Shown here piece after piece: positions 47,418-56,745 of a stretch of 64,000 nucleotides of DNA (its first letter is position 1; every line of letters starts with the position of its first letter). Where the stretch lies: NCBI RefSeq assembly GCF_024029355.1, contig NZ_CP097117.1:62001-126000 (forward strand). Direction: 5' to 3'. A model generated the notes under the pieces. It was not told the origin of the DNA. It searched no databases and saw nothing but the letters and a program-made list of their open reading frames with translations. This stretch comes from Fructilactobacillus cliffordii. GTDB taxonomy: Bacteria > Bacillota > Bacilli > Lactobacillales > Lactobacillaceae. The position numbers were made by a program, and so were the translations under genes.

Positions 47418-48198
47418 TGAAATTATTACGCGTTTTGAACGTTTTGCACCCTTAACTCTTAAAGAAGAAGGCGATCCCACTGGATTTCAAATCGGGCGAC
47501 GGGATGCTCCCGTGCATAGAATGATGACAACTTTGGACGTGCGACCCGAAGTGGTGGACGAAGCCGTTCAGCGCCACGTGGACTTCATCTTTGCTCATCA
47601 TCCAGTGATGTTCCGTCCGGCCCGTAATCTAGACTTATCCAACCCGCAAAATGACATGTATGCGCAACTTTTGAAACATGACATTACCGTCTATGCTGCG
47701 CACACCAATTTGGATAATGCTGAGGGTGGCATGAACGATTGGCTGGCGACCGCGCTTGATTTAGAACAAACAACTGGTTTGCTTAACCACGCCGATGGAT
47801 CTGCGCTGGGACGGGTGGGTGATTTGCCACAACCGATGACCACCACTGAGTTAGCGAAACTTTGTGAAGCAAGATTTAACCTTACGGGACTCCGGGTGGT
47901 TAGTTTTAATCCCGATCAACTGGTTCACCGGGTAGCCATTTTAGGGGGAAGCGGGGGTAAATTTTATTCCGCTGCATTAGAGAAGCAGGCCGATGTGTAC
48001 ATTACGGGTGACTTGTTTTATCACACCGCCCAGGATTTACTGGCTGCGGGATTACAAGCGATTGATCCTGGTCACCACGTCGAAAGCATTTGCAAGCCTC
48101 GGTTACGTGCGTTATTTAACCAATGGAAGGCTGAAAATCAGTGGGAGATTGAGGTGTTAGAATCAGACCTCAACACCGATCCCTTCCGCTTTCAATAA
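47404..48198 (+). CDS. Nif3-like dinuclear metal center protein (YqfO family)
   Basis: 264 residues, the short form without the PII-like insertion found in B. subtilis YqfO. Metal ligands appear in FIFAHHPVMFRP, YAAHTNLDNAEGG and GDLFYHTAQDLL. It is often annotated as GTP cyclohydrolase I type 2, but the physiological role is not established. It is coupled to trmK by a 14-base overlap and closed by a bidirectional terminator. Confidence 0.92.
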   Translation: MTTVNEIITRFERFAPLTLKEEGDPTGFQIGRRDAPVHRMMTTLDVRPEVVDEAVQRHVDFIFAHHPVMFRPARNLDLSNPQNDMYAQLLKHDITVYAAHTNLDNAEGGMNDWLATALDLEQTTGLLNHADGSALGRVGDLPQPMTTTELAKLCEARFNLTGLRVVSFNPDQLVHRVAILGGSGGKFYSAALEKQADVYITGDLFYHTAQDLLAAGLQAIDPGHHVESICKPRLRALFNQWKAENQWEIEVLESDLNTDPFRFQ

Positions 48199-48233
48199 AA
48201 AAACGGTTGGAAGTTTGACTTCCAACCGTTTTT
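48199..48233 (+). terminator. Bidirectional terminator after the Nif3 gene
   Basis: AAAACGGTTGGAAGT pairs with ACTTCCAACCGTTTT around TTG, with A- and T-runs on either side; shared with the convergent small membrane-protein gene. Confidence 0.92.
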
Positions 48234-48243
48234 GCATTCAGAT

Positions 48244-48432
48244 TTATGGTTTCATTACAATTTTTAAGGCATTCACACCCACGAGGGCCACAATGGCACC
48301 GACAATGGCTACGTCTAGCGCAATCGTGGCATTAAACGGAGTCTGGAGCAGTGCCGAGCCGATGTAACCAATTACTTCACCATACAAGATTCCCCAGAAG
48401 ATAGTTGTTAAATTTGTAGCAATTGTGCGCAT
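48244..48432 (-). CDS. Small membrane protein, YjzD/DUF2929-like
   Basis: 62 residues. Two hydrophobic segments (about 9-28 and 37-56) with a short basic C-terminus; the pattern IFWGILYGEVIGYIGSAL resembles the DUF2929 (YjzD) family found near dnaE and other genes in lactobacilli. Function unknown. The start is the ATG at 48432, with GGGGTGG upstream; the GTG three codons earlier is part of that site. Confidence 0.7.
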   Translation of the reverse strand: MRTIATNLTTIFWGILYGEVIGYIGSALLQTPFNATIALDVAIVGAIVALVGVNALKIVMKP

Positions 48433-48520
48433 AATTTCCACCCCTTTTTATTCATTAGTAGTTTATCACTAATTGAGATAATTGCAATTCAAGAACTAGC
48501 TAAAAAGGAAATGGGTGGTC

Positions 48521-48529
48521 TGCTATAAT
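48521..48529 (+). promoter_or_regulatory. Extended -10 promoter of dnaE
   Basis: TG-C-TATAAT with a weak -35. The start codon is 33 bases downstream. Confidence 0.6.
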
Positions 48530-48561
48530 AGCGATAATAGGATTAGAAGGGAGGGGCGTTA

Positions 48562-51500
48562 ATGACTTATTCACCGTTACAAAACATTAGTTCCTACAGT
48601 TTACTGCAAAGTACTACTACAATTCCAGGATTGATAAAGGCAGCGCAAGATCAGGGGTATCAAGCGGTTGCTTTAACCGACCATAACGTCATGTACGGTG
48701 CGGTAGCCTTTGAAAAAGAGGCCCGCCGCCAGGGAATTAAACCCATCATTGGCCTAACCTTAACTTTACAGGGCGAACAACTAACGGAACATCAATTTGA
48801 ATTGGTCTTACTAGCTAAAAACCAACGGGGTTACCAACATTTAATGGAAATTTCCTCACGAGCGATGACTCAGACAGATGTTCCCACGTTAGCGCAAGTG
48901 AGTGAATGGCTTTCCAATTTATTTGTGTTGTTGCCAGAACAAAGCGAAGCCCTGTCACTCTTAGAGTATGAGCGGTCAGATGATGCAGTTACTGCAGTGA
49001 CCCACTTACAACAATTTACCGACGCTGGCTCAGTTAAAATCGGACTTCCCATGGATTTGCAACCGACTAAGTTAGAAGCTCGCCAACGACTCGCCACTCA
49101 AACTAATGCCGAATTAATGGCTCTAAATCCAGTTAATTATCTGAAAGCAACTGATTACTTTGACGTCCGGGTATTACGTTCCATTGAAACCGGTAATTCT
49201 CTGGGATCCATTCCAGAACAACAAGTAATTGTGGGAGAAGAATGGTTGCGGTCGCAAGCAGAACTGGAAGCTCACTATCAAACCACGACCTTACAAGCAG
49301 CGGTGCAGGTCAACCAACAAGTAGTGGATGAGTGCAACGTAGAAATTCCCAAGCAAGCACCTCATTTACCACAATTTCAAACTCCGAACCAACAGTCGGC
49401 CATTACCTATCTTCAGGAACTTTGTAAACAAGGACTGAAAGACAGATTGGCTAATGATGTTCCTTCTGAGTACCAGCAACGATTGCAACATGAACTTGAT
49501 GTCATCGACCGGATGGGATTTAGCGATTACTTTTTGATTGTGTGGGACGTCATTAATTTTGCTCACCAGCACCACATCATTACGGGACCGGGACGTGGTT
49601 CAGCCGCTGGTTCGTTAGTGGCTTACGCCCTCCGGATTACCGATGTGGATCCAATTCGTTACGATCTCTTGTTCGAACGATTCTTAAACGAAGAACGGGC
49701 GCAAATGCCGGATATTGATATGGACATTCCGGATGACCAACGCGATGAAATTTTACGCTACGTGCATGATCGCTATGGTGATACTCATGTAGCTCAAATT
49801 ATTACCTTTGGAACTCTAGGAGCCAAACAAGCAATTCGTGACGTGGGGCGGGTGTTTGGAATGCGGCCAGAACAGATGAACCAGTGGAGTGCCGCTATTC
49901 CTAATCATTTGAATCAGACGCTCGATCATGCCGTTCAAGAATCCAAGAAACTACAAAATTTAATTGCGGATCAACCGTTAAATGAGACGCTTTTTCAGAC
50001 CGCTCGGCATCTGGAAGGCTTACCGCGTCACTATTCTACCCACGCAGCGGGGGTCATATTGAGTGACCAACCGATTGTACAGAAGTCCCCGGTTCAAACC
50101 GGAAACGAAGGGTTACTGATGACCCAGTACTCTAAGTACTACGTTGAAGATGTAGGTTTGTTAAAAATTGATTTTTTGGGCCTTCGAAATCTGTCCATTA
50201 TGGCTAATATCCTTAAAACTGTGCACGATCAGTTAGATCCGCAGTTTGATGTGACAAAGATTGATTTAAATGATCAACAGACGCTCCAACTGTTTCAAGC
50301 GGGACGAACGAACGGGGTTTTCCAGTTTGAATCCAGCGGGATTAAAAACGTGTTGCGGCGAATGCATCCAGATCGGTTTGAATTAATTGCGGCTGTGAAC
50401 GCATTGTATCGGCCCGGGCCAATGGAAAATATCGATTCTTTCATTAAAAGAAAGAATGGTGAAGAAGAGTATCACTATCAAAACGATGCGATTAAAGCTA
50501 TCTTGGGATCAACTTATGGAATTATTGTTTACCAAGAACAAGTTATGCAATTGGCCTCTACTATGGCCGGTTTCTCGCTGGGGCAAGCCGATGTGTTACG
50601 GCGGGCGATGAGTAAGAAGCATCACCAGGAAATGGAATCAATGCGAGCGCGGTTTGTGTCGGGGTCCGTGCAAAATGGTTATTCGCAACAAACGGCAGAA
50701 CAAACCTTTGCCTACATTGAACAATTTGCTAGTTACGGATTTAATAAATCCCATGCTGTTGCTTATAGCAAGATGGCGGTGGAATTGGCATACTTAAAGG
50801 TTCATTTCCCAGGTCCGTTCTTCACGGCTCTGCTTAATTCAGTGGTGGGGAATCAAGTGAAAATCCGAACTTACATTCAGGAAGCTAAGGACGATCGGAT
50901 TGCCGTTCTGGCGCCAGATATTAATCAGAGTCAGTTAGATTTCACTTATCAGGATGGAGCGATTCGCTTTGGATTTCGAGCCATCAAGGGTTTACGTTCA
51001 GACTTCATCCGCGCCTTGTTGCAAGCTCGAAACAACGATGGTCCCTTTCAAAATTTAGACGATCTGATTCAACAACTTCCACCTAACTTTCGCAAAATGG
51101 AGCCGTTACAAACTTTGGCGGCGGTCGGAGCATTTGATCAGTTGGGATATAACCGGCGTGAAATTAGCGATGCAATTCCTAAGTTCATTAGTGCTGCTGA
51201 TTTATCTGGTTCACTGTTGGCATCCATTCCAGGAATGGAAGTTGAAGTGGCACCGAAGGACGATTGGCCGGAATGGAAAAAAACTAACTACGAAAGTGAA
51301 TACCTGGGAACCTTTCTATCAGGACATCCGGTTGAGCGGTATAACGAATTAAAGCAGGCCCGACATGCCTTGCGCAGTGATGAACTAGTTGCTAACCAAA
51401 AAAACGTCACGATGGTCCTCTTAGTTAACCGGGTGAAAACGATTCGAACGAAGAAGGGTCAACAGATGGCATTTGTCACTGCTTCCGATCAAGTAGGTGA

Positions 51501-51894
51501 AGTTAATCTAACTTTATTTCCCAACTTATACCGTGATGTGAGCGAGTGGTTACAGCCGAACCGGGTGATTTTAGTGACCGGTGATGTTGAAGAACGACGT
51601 GGATTACAGGTAGTTGTTAACCAGATTCAGTTAGCTGCTAATGTAGTACACCAGCAAAAGACGAGTCGGCAACGTTTATTTGTGCAAATCTTAGCTAGTC
51701 AAGAACAACCAGAGTTGTTACAGCAGTTACAGAGCTTACTAAAGGATCATCCCGGTGCAGTTCCTGTGATTTTATACTGGGCGCGAACCAAGAAGCGACA
51801 ACAATTAGCCTCCATTTTTAACGTGGATCCTAATGACAAGTTAATGGTACAGTTACAGGCATTATTGGGAACTAAAAACGTGGTTTTAAAATGA
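48562..51894 (+). CDS. dnaE: DNA polymerase III DnaE alpha subunit
   Basis: 1110 residues, the short Firmicutes DnaE without an exonuclease. N-terminal PHP domain (VALTDHNVMYGAV), polymerase motifs GPGRGSAAGSLVAYAL and PDIDMDIPDDQRDEI (catalytic acidic residues), FQFESSGIKNVLRRM, YRPGPMENIDSFIKRK, then a helix-hairpin-helix and a C-terminal OB domain (NVTMVLLVNRVKTIRTKKG). It extends RNA primers on the lagging strand before hand-off to Pol[12 protein letters not shown]. It is followed by pyk, with no pfkA gene between. Confidence 0.97.
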   Translation: MTYSPLQNISSYSLLQSTTTIPGLIKAAQDQGYQAVALTDHNVMYGAVAFEKEARRQGIKPIIGLTLTLQGEQLTEHQFELVLLAKNQRGYQHLMEISSRAMTQTDVPTLAQVSEWLSNLFVLLPEQSEALSLLEYERSDDAVTAVTHLQQFTDAGSVKIGLPMDLQPTKLEARQRLATQTNAELMALNPVNYLKATDYFDVRVLRSIETGNSLGSIPEQQVIVGEEWLRSQAELEAHYQTTTLQAAVQVNQQVVDECNVEIPKQAPHLPQFQTPNQQSAITYLQELCKQGLKDRLANDVPSEYQQRLQHELDVIDRMGFSDYFLIVWDVINFAHQHHIITGPGRGSAAGSLVAYALRITDVDPIRYDLLFERFLNEERAQMPDIDMDIPDDQRDEILRYVHDRYGDTHVAQIITFGTLGAKQAIRDVGRVFGMRPEQMNQWSAAIPNHLNQTLDHAVQESKKLQNLIADQPLNETLFQTARHLEGLPRHYSTHAAGVILSDQPIVQKSPVQTGNEGLLMTQYSKYYVEDVGLLKIDFLGLRNLSIMANILKTVHDQLDPQFDVTKIDLNDQQTLQLFQAGRTNGVFQFESSGIKNVLRRMHPDRFELIAAVNALYRPGPMENIDSFIKRKNGEEEYHYQNDAIKAILGSTYGIIVYQEQVMQLASTMAGFSLGQADVLRRAMSKKHHQEMESMRARFVSGSVQNGYSQQTAEQTFAYIEQFASYGFNKSHAVAYSKMAVELAYLKVHFPGPFFTALLNSVVGNQVKIRTYIQEAKDDRIAVLAPDINQSQLDFTYQDGAIRFGFRAIKGLRSDFIRALLQARNNDGPFQNLDDLIQQLPPNFRKMEPLQTLAAVGAFDQLGYNRREISDAIPKFISAADLSGSLLASIPGMEVEVAPKDDWPEWKKTNYESEYLGTFLSGHPVERYNELKQARHALRSDELVANQKNVTMVLLVNRVKTIRTKKGQQMAFVTASDQVGEVNLTLFPNLYRDVSEWLQPNRVILVTGDVEERRGLQVVVNQIQLAANVVHQQKTSRQRLFVQILASQEQPELLQQLQSLLKDHPGAVPVILYWARTKKRQQLASIFNVDPNDKLMVQLQALLGTKNVVLK

Positions 51895-51908
51895 TTTTTA
51901 GTTCGATA

Positions 51909-51937
51909 CAGACACTAGCTGTGAAAAGTGATACAAT
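51909..51937 (+). promoter_or_regulatory. pyk promoter
   Basis: CAGACA (51909-51914), 17-bp spacer, TACAAT (51932-51937) with a TG-N extension. A degenerate cre-like sequence overlaps its 3' end (51937-51950). Confidence 0.55.
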
Positions 51938-52007
51938 GAAAACGAAATCTAATAAAGGCAAGTTAAACTGGCGACGGTTTGCTTACAAAAAAGGAGAGCT
52001 TTTACTT

Positions 52008-53768
52008 ATGAAGAGAACAAAAATCGTAAGTACACTTGGACCTGCTTCGAACGATGTAGATACCATTACTACGTTATTGAATAGTGGTGCAAATGTTTTT
52101 CGTTTTAACTTTTCCCATGGGGATCATGAAGAACACTTATCACGGATGAACATGGTAAAAGAAGCGGAAAAGAGAACTGGTAAGATTGCTGGGATTCTCT
52201 TGGATACTAAGGGTGCCGAAATCCGGACAACCGAACAAGTTGATGGTAAGATTGAATTCAAGACTGGCGACAAGTTCCGTATTTCCATGGATGACAGCAT
52301 TAAAGGTACAAAAGATAAGATTGCCGTAACTTATCCAGGACTTTACGATGATGTTAAAGTTGGTGGCCAGGTTCTCTTTGATGATGGTTTGGTTGGAACC
52401 AAGATTTTGGAAAAGGACGATAAGAACCGTGAGTTAGTAGTGGAAGTTACTAACAACGGTGTCCTTGGTTCCCGGAAAGGGGTTAATGCTCCTGGCGTTT
52501 CCATCAACCTACCTGGAATCACTGAAAAGGATTCTGATGATATCCGCTTTGGTTGTGAACATGGCATTAACTACATTGCTGCTTCATTTGTACGGAAGCC
52601 TCAAGATATTCTGGACATTCGGGCATTATTGGAAGAAAAGAACATGCAAGATGTTCAAATCTTTCCAAAGATTGAATCCCAAGAAGGAATTGACAATTTC
52701 CCTGAAATCTTAAAAGTTTCTGATGGATTGATGGTTGCCCGTGGAGACATGGGTGTGGAAATTCCACCTGAAAATGTGCCGGCCGTGCAAAAACGTTTAA
52801 TTAAGATGTGTAATGAAGCTGGTAAACCAGTGATTACTGCTACCCAAATGTTAGACTCCATGCAAGAAGAACCTCGTCCAACGCGGGCTGAAGTTTCTGA
52901 CGTTGCGAACGCCGTTTACGATGGAACTGATGCTACGATGCTTTCTGGTGAAAGTGCCAACGGGGACTACCCAGTTGCTGCTGTTTCGATGATGGCTCGG
53001 ATTGACGAAGTTTCTGACGGTCACTTTGAAGAATTCGGAACTCCTCGTCCCGAATTTAACGACGGTGACGTTACTGAAGCCCTTGGTGAATCTGTGGCTC
53101 GGATTGCTAAAGACATGGGGATTCACACGATTGTAGTCGCTACTGGTTCTGGTTACACAGCTCGGATGATTTCGAAGTACCACCCAGATGCTAACATCTT
53201 AGCATTAACCTTTGACGACCGGGTTCGTCGAGGTTTGACGGTTAATTGGGCGGTTAACCCAGTGTTAGTTGAAAAACCAGAATCAGCTGAAGCAATGGTT
53301 AACTTAGCCGTTGCTAAAGCCGTTGAAACTGGTTTAGCTAAAGAAGGCGAAGAAATCATCGTGACAACCGGGGTTCCGTTAGGTGACGAAGGAACTACTA
53401 ACACGGTTCGCGTTCAATTAATTGGAACCAAGTTGGCCCAAGGTCAAGGAATTGGCGACGAAACGGTGATTGGGAAGGCAGTGGTTGCTGCTGACGCTGA
53501 TGAAGCAAACGCTAAAGCCGTTGACGGAAGTGTTTTGGTAGTTAAAGATACTAACAAAGACTATTTACCGGCCATGAAGAAGGCTAGTGCAATCGTGGTT
53601 GAAACGGGTGGTTTAACTTCCTACGCTGCCGTAATCGGAATTTCTTTGGATGTTCCTGTGATTGTGGCTGCTCACAACGCTACTTCTACGATTACTGATG
53701 GTGAAGTAGTAACGGTGGACGCTCGGCGTGGAGTCGTTTACCAAGGTAATCAAGCTAAAAACGATTAA
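52008..53768 (+). CDS. pyk: Pyruvate kinase with C-terminal PEP-utiliser-like domain
   Basis: 586 residues. It converts PEP and ADP to pyruvate and ATP. The TIM barrel starts KRTKIVSTLGPASN, with NFSHGDHEEH, the active-site segment IFPKIESQEGIDNF, MVARGDMGVEIP and ITATQMLDSM; an allosteric C domain follows. A further about 85-residue domain (QGIGDETVIGKAVVAA to the end) resembles the PEP-utiliser phosphohistidine domain. There the usual GGLTSHAA is GGLTSYAA (Tyr539). The start is ATG at 52008 behind AAAGGAGAG; a longer reading from 51891 covers the promoter. A strong terminator follows. Confidence 0.97.
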   Translation: MKRTKIVSTLGPASNDVDTITTLLNSGANVFRFNFSHGDHEEHLSRMNMVKEAEKRTGKIAGILLDTKGAEIRTTEQVDGKIEFKTGDKFRISMDDSIKGTKDKIAVTYPGLYDDVKVGGQVLFDDGLVGTKILEKDDKNRELVVEVTNNGVLGSRKGVNAPGVSINLPGITEKDSDDIRFGCEHGINYIAASFVRKPQDILDIRALLEEKNMQDVQIFPKIESQEGIDNFPEILKVSDGLMVARGDMGVEIPPENVPAVQKRLIKMCNEAGKPVITATQMLDSMQEEPRPTRAEVSDVANAVYDGTDATMLSGESANGDYPVAAVSMMARIDEVSDGHFEEFGTPRPEFNDGDVTEALGESVARIAKDMGIHTIVVATGSGYTARMISKYHPDANILALTFDDRVRRGLTVNWAVNPVLVEKPESAEAMVNLAVAKAVETGLAKEGEEIIVTTGVPLGDEGTTNTVRVQLIGTKLAQGQGIGDETVIGKAVVAADADEANAKAVDGSVLVVKDTNKDYLPAMKKASAIVVETGGLTSYAAVIGISLDVPVIVAAHNATSTITDGEVVTVDARRGVVYQGNQAKND

Positions 53769-53786
53769 TTAAATATTTTCTAAACC

Positions 53787-53819
53787 AAAAGGCATCCGGG
53801 TTTTTCCGGATGCCTTTTT
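53787..53819 (+). terminator. Intrinsic terminator after pyk
   Basis: AAAAGGCATCCGG pairs with CCGGATGCCTTTT around GTTTTT, followed by T. Confidence 0.92.
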
Positions 53820-53822
53820 CTT

Positions 53823-53831
53823 TGGTATAAT
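53823..53831 (+). promoter_or_regulatory. Extended -10 promoter of the cvfB-xerD cluster
   Basis: TG-G-TATAAT directly after the pyk terminator, 53 bases before the cvfB start. Confidence 0.55.
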
Positions 53832-53884
53832 GAAGAAAATTAAGCGCAACCTAATTAGCCGGAATAGTGAAATTGGAGAAGTTC

Positions 53885-54760
53885 ATGAATGATGCAATTG
53901 GAACCATGATTACCACTACGGTAACCGATGAAAATGAGCAAGAGTATTTTGTGCAAAAGGATGGATTGACCTATTCTTTAGCCAAAGCAGAGATTAAAAA
54001 GCCGCTGAAACTGGGCAGTACCTTTCGGGGGTTTGCTTACGAAAATGAGAATCATGCCTTACGGATTACGCGTGAAGTACCGGCCATCGGCTTTGATCGT
54101 TACGGCTGGGGGAAGGTCGTGAATAAAAAGTTTGGCCTAGGCGTGTTCGTTGATATGGGGCTTCCCGATAAAGACTTAGCCGTTTCCATGGATGATCTGC
54201 CCGCCCTGCGTGCTTTGTGGCCAGACGTGGGCTATCAATTGTTAGTAGCCTTAAAGCGAGATCGCAAGGGTCGCTTGTGGGGCGAATTGGCAGACGACGA
54301 GGTCTTTAAAGCCATTTCGCAACCCGCCGGGAACCCGAAATTAAAGAACCGGATGCTTCAAGCCCGTGTGATTAATCCGAAAAAAATGGGAACGCAGGTT
54401 TTAACCGACCAGTATCATCTGGGTTTTATTGATAAGTCAGAAGAGGAACAAGAACCGCGTCTAGGTGAATTAGTTTCAGCCCGGGTGATTGGCTTGCGGC
54501 CCAACAAAACGTTGTATTTATCAATGCGTCCTCGTGCTTACGAAGCAATTAACGATGATGCCGAAATGATTTATCGGACGCTAACCATGCGCGCGGATCA
54601 TTCTTTGCCTTACAACGATCATAGTGATCCGGATGCCATCAAAGCTTACTTCGGGATTAGTAAGGGGCAGTTCAAACGGGCCATTGGTCACCTTTTTAAA
54701 GCTAAGCAAATTACCATCACTACGGATGGCATTCAACTGGTGGAACCAGATCATGAATGA
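53885..54760 (+). CDS. cvfB: S1-domain RNA-binding protein, CvfB family
   Basis: 291 residues. Several S1/OB-like modules (WGKVVNKKFGLGVFVDMGLP, GELVSARVIGLRPNKTLYLSM) and a C-terminal winged helix (DPDAIKAYFGISKGQFKRAI). It matches CvfB/YitL, an RNA-binding regulator of virulence factors in staphylococci; its role in lactobacilli is not known. The start is ATG at 53885 with TTGGAG upstream; GTG at 53867 is also in frame but has no site. It overlaps xerD by 8 bases. Confidence 0.9.
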   Translation: MNDAIGTMITTTVTDENEQEYFVQKDGLTYSLAKAEIKKPLKLGSTFRGFAYENENHALRITREVPAIGFDRYGWGKVVNKKFGLGVFVDMGLPDKDLAVSMDDLPALRALWPDVGYQLLVALKRDRKGRLWGELADDEVFKAISQPAGNPKLKNRMLQARVINPKKMGTQVLTDQYHLGFIDKSEEEQEPRLGELVSARVIGLRPNKTLYLSMRPRAYEAINDDAEMIYRTLTMRADHSLPYNDHSDPDAIKAYFGISKGQFKRAIGHLFKAKQITITTDGIQLVEPDHE

Positions 54761-55640
54761 TGATTTGGAAAACTACCTGCACTACTTAGTGGTGGAGCGG
54801 GGGTTAGCTGCTAACTCAGTTCAAAGTTACCGTCAGGATTTAACTCAGTTTATTGACTACTTGCAACAACAGCATCTGACCAGTTGGGGAGCAATTGATC
54901 AGTTTACCGTCCTGAGTTATTTAGAGCGGGAGAAAAAGGCCGGAAAAGCGCGAAACTCAGTCATTCACAGTGTTTCATCGTTACGAAAATTTTTCCAATA
55001 TTTGATGAGGATGAAAGTGATTACGGTTGACCCGATGCAAAAAATTGCGACGCCCAAACGCGGGACGCATTTACCGTCCGTTTTAACCGATCAAGAGGTG
55101 CAACGCTTACTGGCGGTTCCCGACGTACAAAAAAAGTTAGGGTTGCGGGATCGTGCCATCTTAGAAGTTTTATATGCAACCGGCTTGCGGGTTTCTGAGT
55201 TAGTGAACCTGAAACTGCAAGATTTACACTTGGAAATGCACTTAATTCAAACCCTGGGGAAGGGGAACAAGGAACGAATTGTTCCGATTGATGATGTGGC
55301 CATTGAGTGGTTGATGCGTTATTTAGATACGGCACGGTCAGAATTGTTAAAACAGACCGCGAATGCGTATGTCTTCTTAAACGCCCACGGTCACCAATTA
55401 AGCCGACAAAGTGTGTGGAAAATGTTAAAACAAACGGCAGTAGCAGCCGGGATTCAAAAAAACATCACGCCCCACACACTGCGCCATACTTTTGCCACGC
55501 ATTTACTGGAGAACGGAGCTGACTTACGGACCGTTCAAGAATTACTGGGTCATGCTGATATTTCTACCACCCAAATCTATACTCACGTTTCGCACGAGCA
55601 TTTAACGCGCGAATACCAAAAGTACCACCCACGTGCGTAA
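54753..55640 (+). CDS. xerD: Tyrosine recombinase XerD
   Basis: 295 residues, standard length. N-terminal SAM-like DNA-binding domain (NYLHYLVVERGLAANSV). The catalytic domain has Arg146 (ATGLRVSEL), His241 and Arg244 (HTLRHTFATHLL), His267 (LLGHADISTT) and nucleophile Tyr276 (IYTHVS). Its place beside scpAB, and the absence of phage genes or attachment repeats, indicate the chromosomal dif recombinase, not an integrase. The longer reading from 54624 runs inside cvfB and is rejected. Confidence 0.95.
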   Translation: MNDDLENYLHYLVVERGLAANSVQSYRQDLTQFIDYLQQQHLTSWGAIDQFTVLSYLEREKKAGKARNSVIHSVSSLRKFFQYLMRMKVITVDPMQKIATPKRGTHLPSVLTDQEVQRLLAVPDVQKKLGLRDRAILEVLYATGLRVSELVNLKLQDLHLEMHLIQTLGKGNKERIVPIDDVAIEWLMRYLDTARSELLKQTANAYVFLNAHGHQLSRQSVWKMLKQTAVAAGIQKNITPHTLRHTFATHLLENGADLRTVQELLGHADISTTQIYTHVSHEHLTREYQKYHPRA

Positions 55641-55655
55641 TAACAGGAGGAAGTC

Positions 55656-56012
55656 ATGTTATATAAATATCAACCCGAAAATGAAAAGGTCGTTATGGGC
55701 ATTTTGACGATGTCACAGCGCTCCCATCAGATTGAATTTTTGCAAGAAGAAATCCAGTGGTATGAGGACGGAGCTAATCGAAATTTGTACCTCTGGAAGG
55801 ACCAATTTAATAATTGGGCAGGCGTCATTGGGATTGAGGAAAATCCGCAGTGGCTGTTGATGCGTAAAATGATTTTAACGCCGGATGCTGATACTTATTT
55901 TAATGCCTTCCGGGTGCTTGATAATTTAAAGACGCTGTACCCGAACCAACACATCATAGGAACCTTGCATAATCAAGAGGTGATTACACGGTGGGAGCGA
56001 AACAATGAGTAA
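55656..56012 (+). CDS. ribT: RibT-like protein (GNAT-related)
   Basis: 118 residues. The sequence, with MLYKYQPENEKVVMGILTMS and GVIGIEENPQWLLMRKMILTP, resembles RibT, a GNAT-fold protein encoded beside the rib genes in Bacillus and before scpA in lactobacilli. The activity is not established. RBS AGGAGG, 15 bases after xerD; it overlaps scpA by 8 bases. Confidence 0.85.
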   Translation: MLYKYQPENEKVVMGILTMSQRSHQIEFLQEEIQWYEDGANRNLYLWKDQFNNWAGVIGIEENPQWLLMRKMILTPDADTYFNAFRVLDNLKTLYPNQHIIGTLHNQEVITRWERNNE

Positions 56013-56745
56013 TGCTACCCTGAAGATTCATTTGACTGATTTTGATGGCCCGCTAGAACTATTGTTACATCTTATTAAAGATTCCGAGATGGATATCTAT
56101 GACATCAACATTAAAGAGATTACGGACCAGTATTTTAAGTACCTGCAGAAGATGAAGGAAACCCAGTTGGAAGTGGCCGGCGAATTCTTTGTGATGGCAG
56201 CCAAATTGATGCACATAAAGTCGCAATGGCTGTTGGCAGAAGAAATTGATGATGATCAAGAGGAGGAAGATCCGCGTGCTGATTTAGTGGAGCAATTACT
56301 GGAATATAAGCGCTACCAGCAGGCGTCACATAGACTCCAGAAACGAGAGCGCCAACAACAAAAGTTGCATACCATTATACCTTCACGCCGGAATCAGGAC
56401 GTAGAAATTGCAGCGCATGAGTTTGAAGTGATGGTACTGCAGAATGCCTGGCAACGGATTATCCGACGCAAGCGCCAAGTTAATGTGGGGCCATTGAACC
56501 AAATTGAAGAATGGCGGTTTAGTCTTGCAGATCAGGCTGCTTTTATTATTGACCAAGTGCAACAAAATCCGACCCAACCATTGTTTTTTTCCCAATTATT
56601 CAGTCCACGGTCAGAACCAGAAGAAATTGTGACGGACTTTCTGGCCGTTTTGACCTTGGCCAAGCAACAAGTGGTTCGGATTACTCAGACTCAGGGAAAG
56701 ACCAATTTTATCATTGAAAGTAGGAAAAATAAGCATGTCAATTAG
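56005..56745 (+). CDS. scpA: Segregation and condensation protein A
   Basis: 246 residues. The kleisin subunit of the Smc-ScpAB condensin: N-terminal FDGPLELLLHLIKDSEMDIYD and GEFFVMAAKLMHIKSQWLL contact Smc, with an acidic middle (DDDQEEEDPRADLV) and a C-terminal winged helix. It overlaps ribT (8 bases) and scpB (11 bases). Confidence 0.95.
   Translation: MSNATLKIHLTDFDGPLELLLHLIKDSEMDIYDINIKEITDQYFKYLQKMKETQLEVAGEFFVMAAKLMHIKSQWLLAEEIDDDQEEEDPRADLVEQLLEYKRYQQASHRLQKRERQQQKLHTIIPSRRNQDVEIAAHEFEVMVLQNAWQRIIRRKRQVNVGPLNQIEEWRFSLADQAAFIIDQVQQNPTQPLFFSQLFSPRSEPEEIVTDFLAVLTLAKQQVVRITQTQGKTNFIIESRKNKHVN

Noticed and set aside
51895..52007. Remnant of pfkA between dnaE and pyk
   Set aside because: Reading all frames gave no PFK motifs (such as GGDGTxxGA); the segment is too short and carries the pyk promoter.
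54753..55640. Tyrosine recombinase as sign of an integrated element
   Set aside because: Neighbouring cvfB and scpAB, standard XerD length, no phage or transfer genes and no flanking repeats show it is the chromosomal dimer-resolution enzyme.
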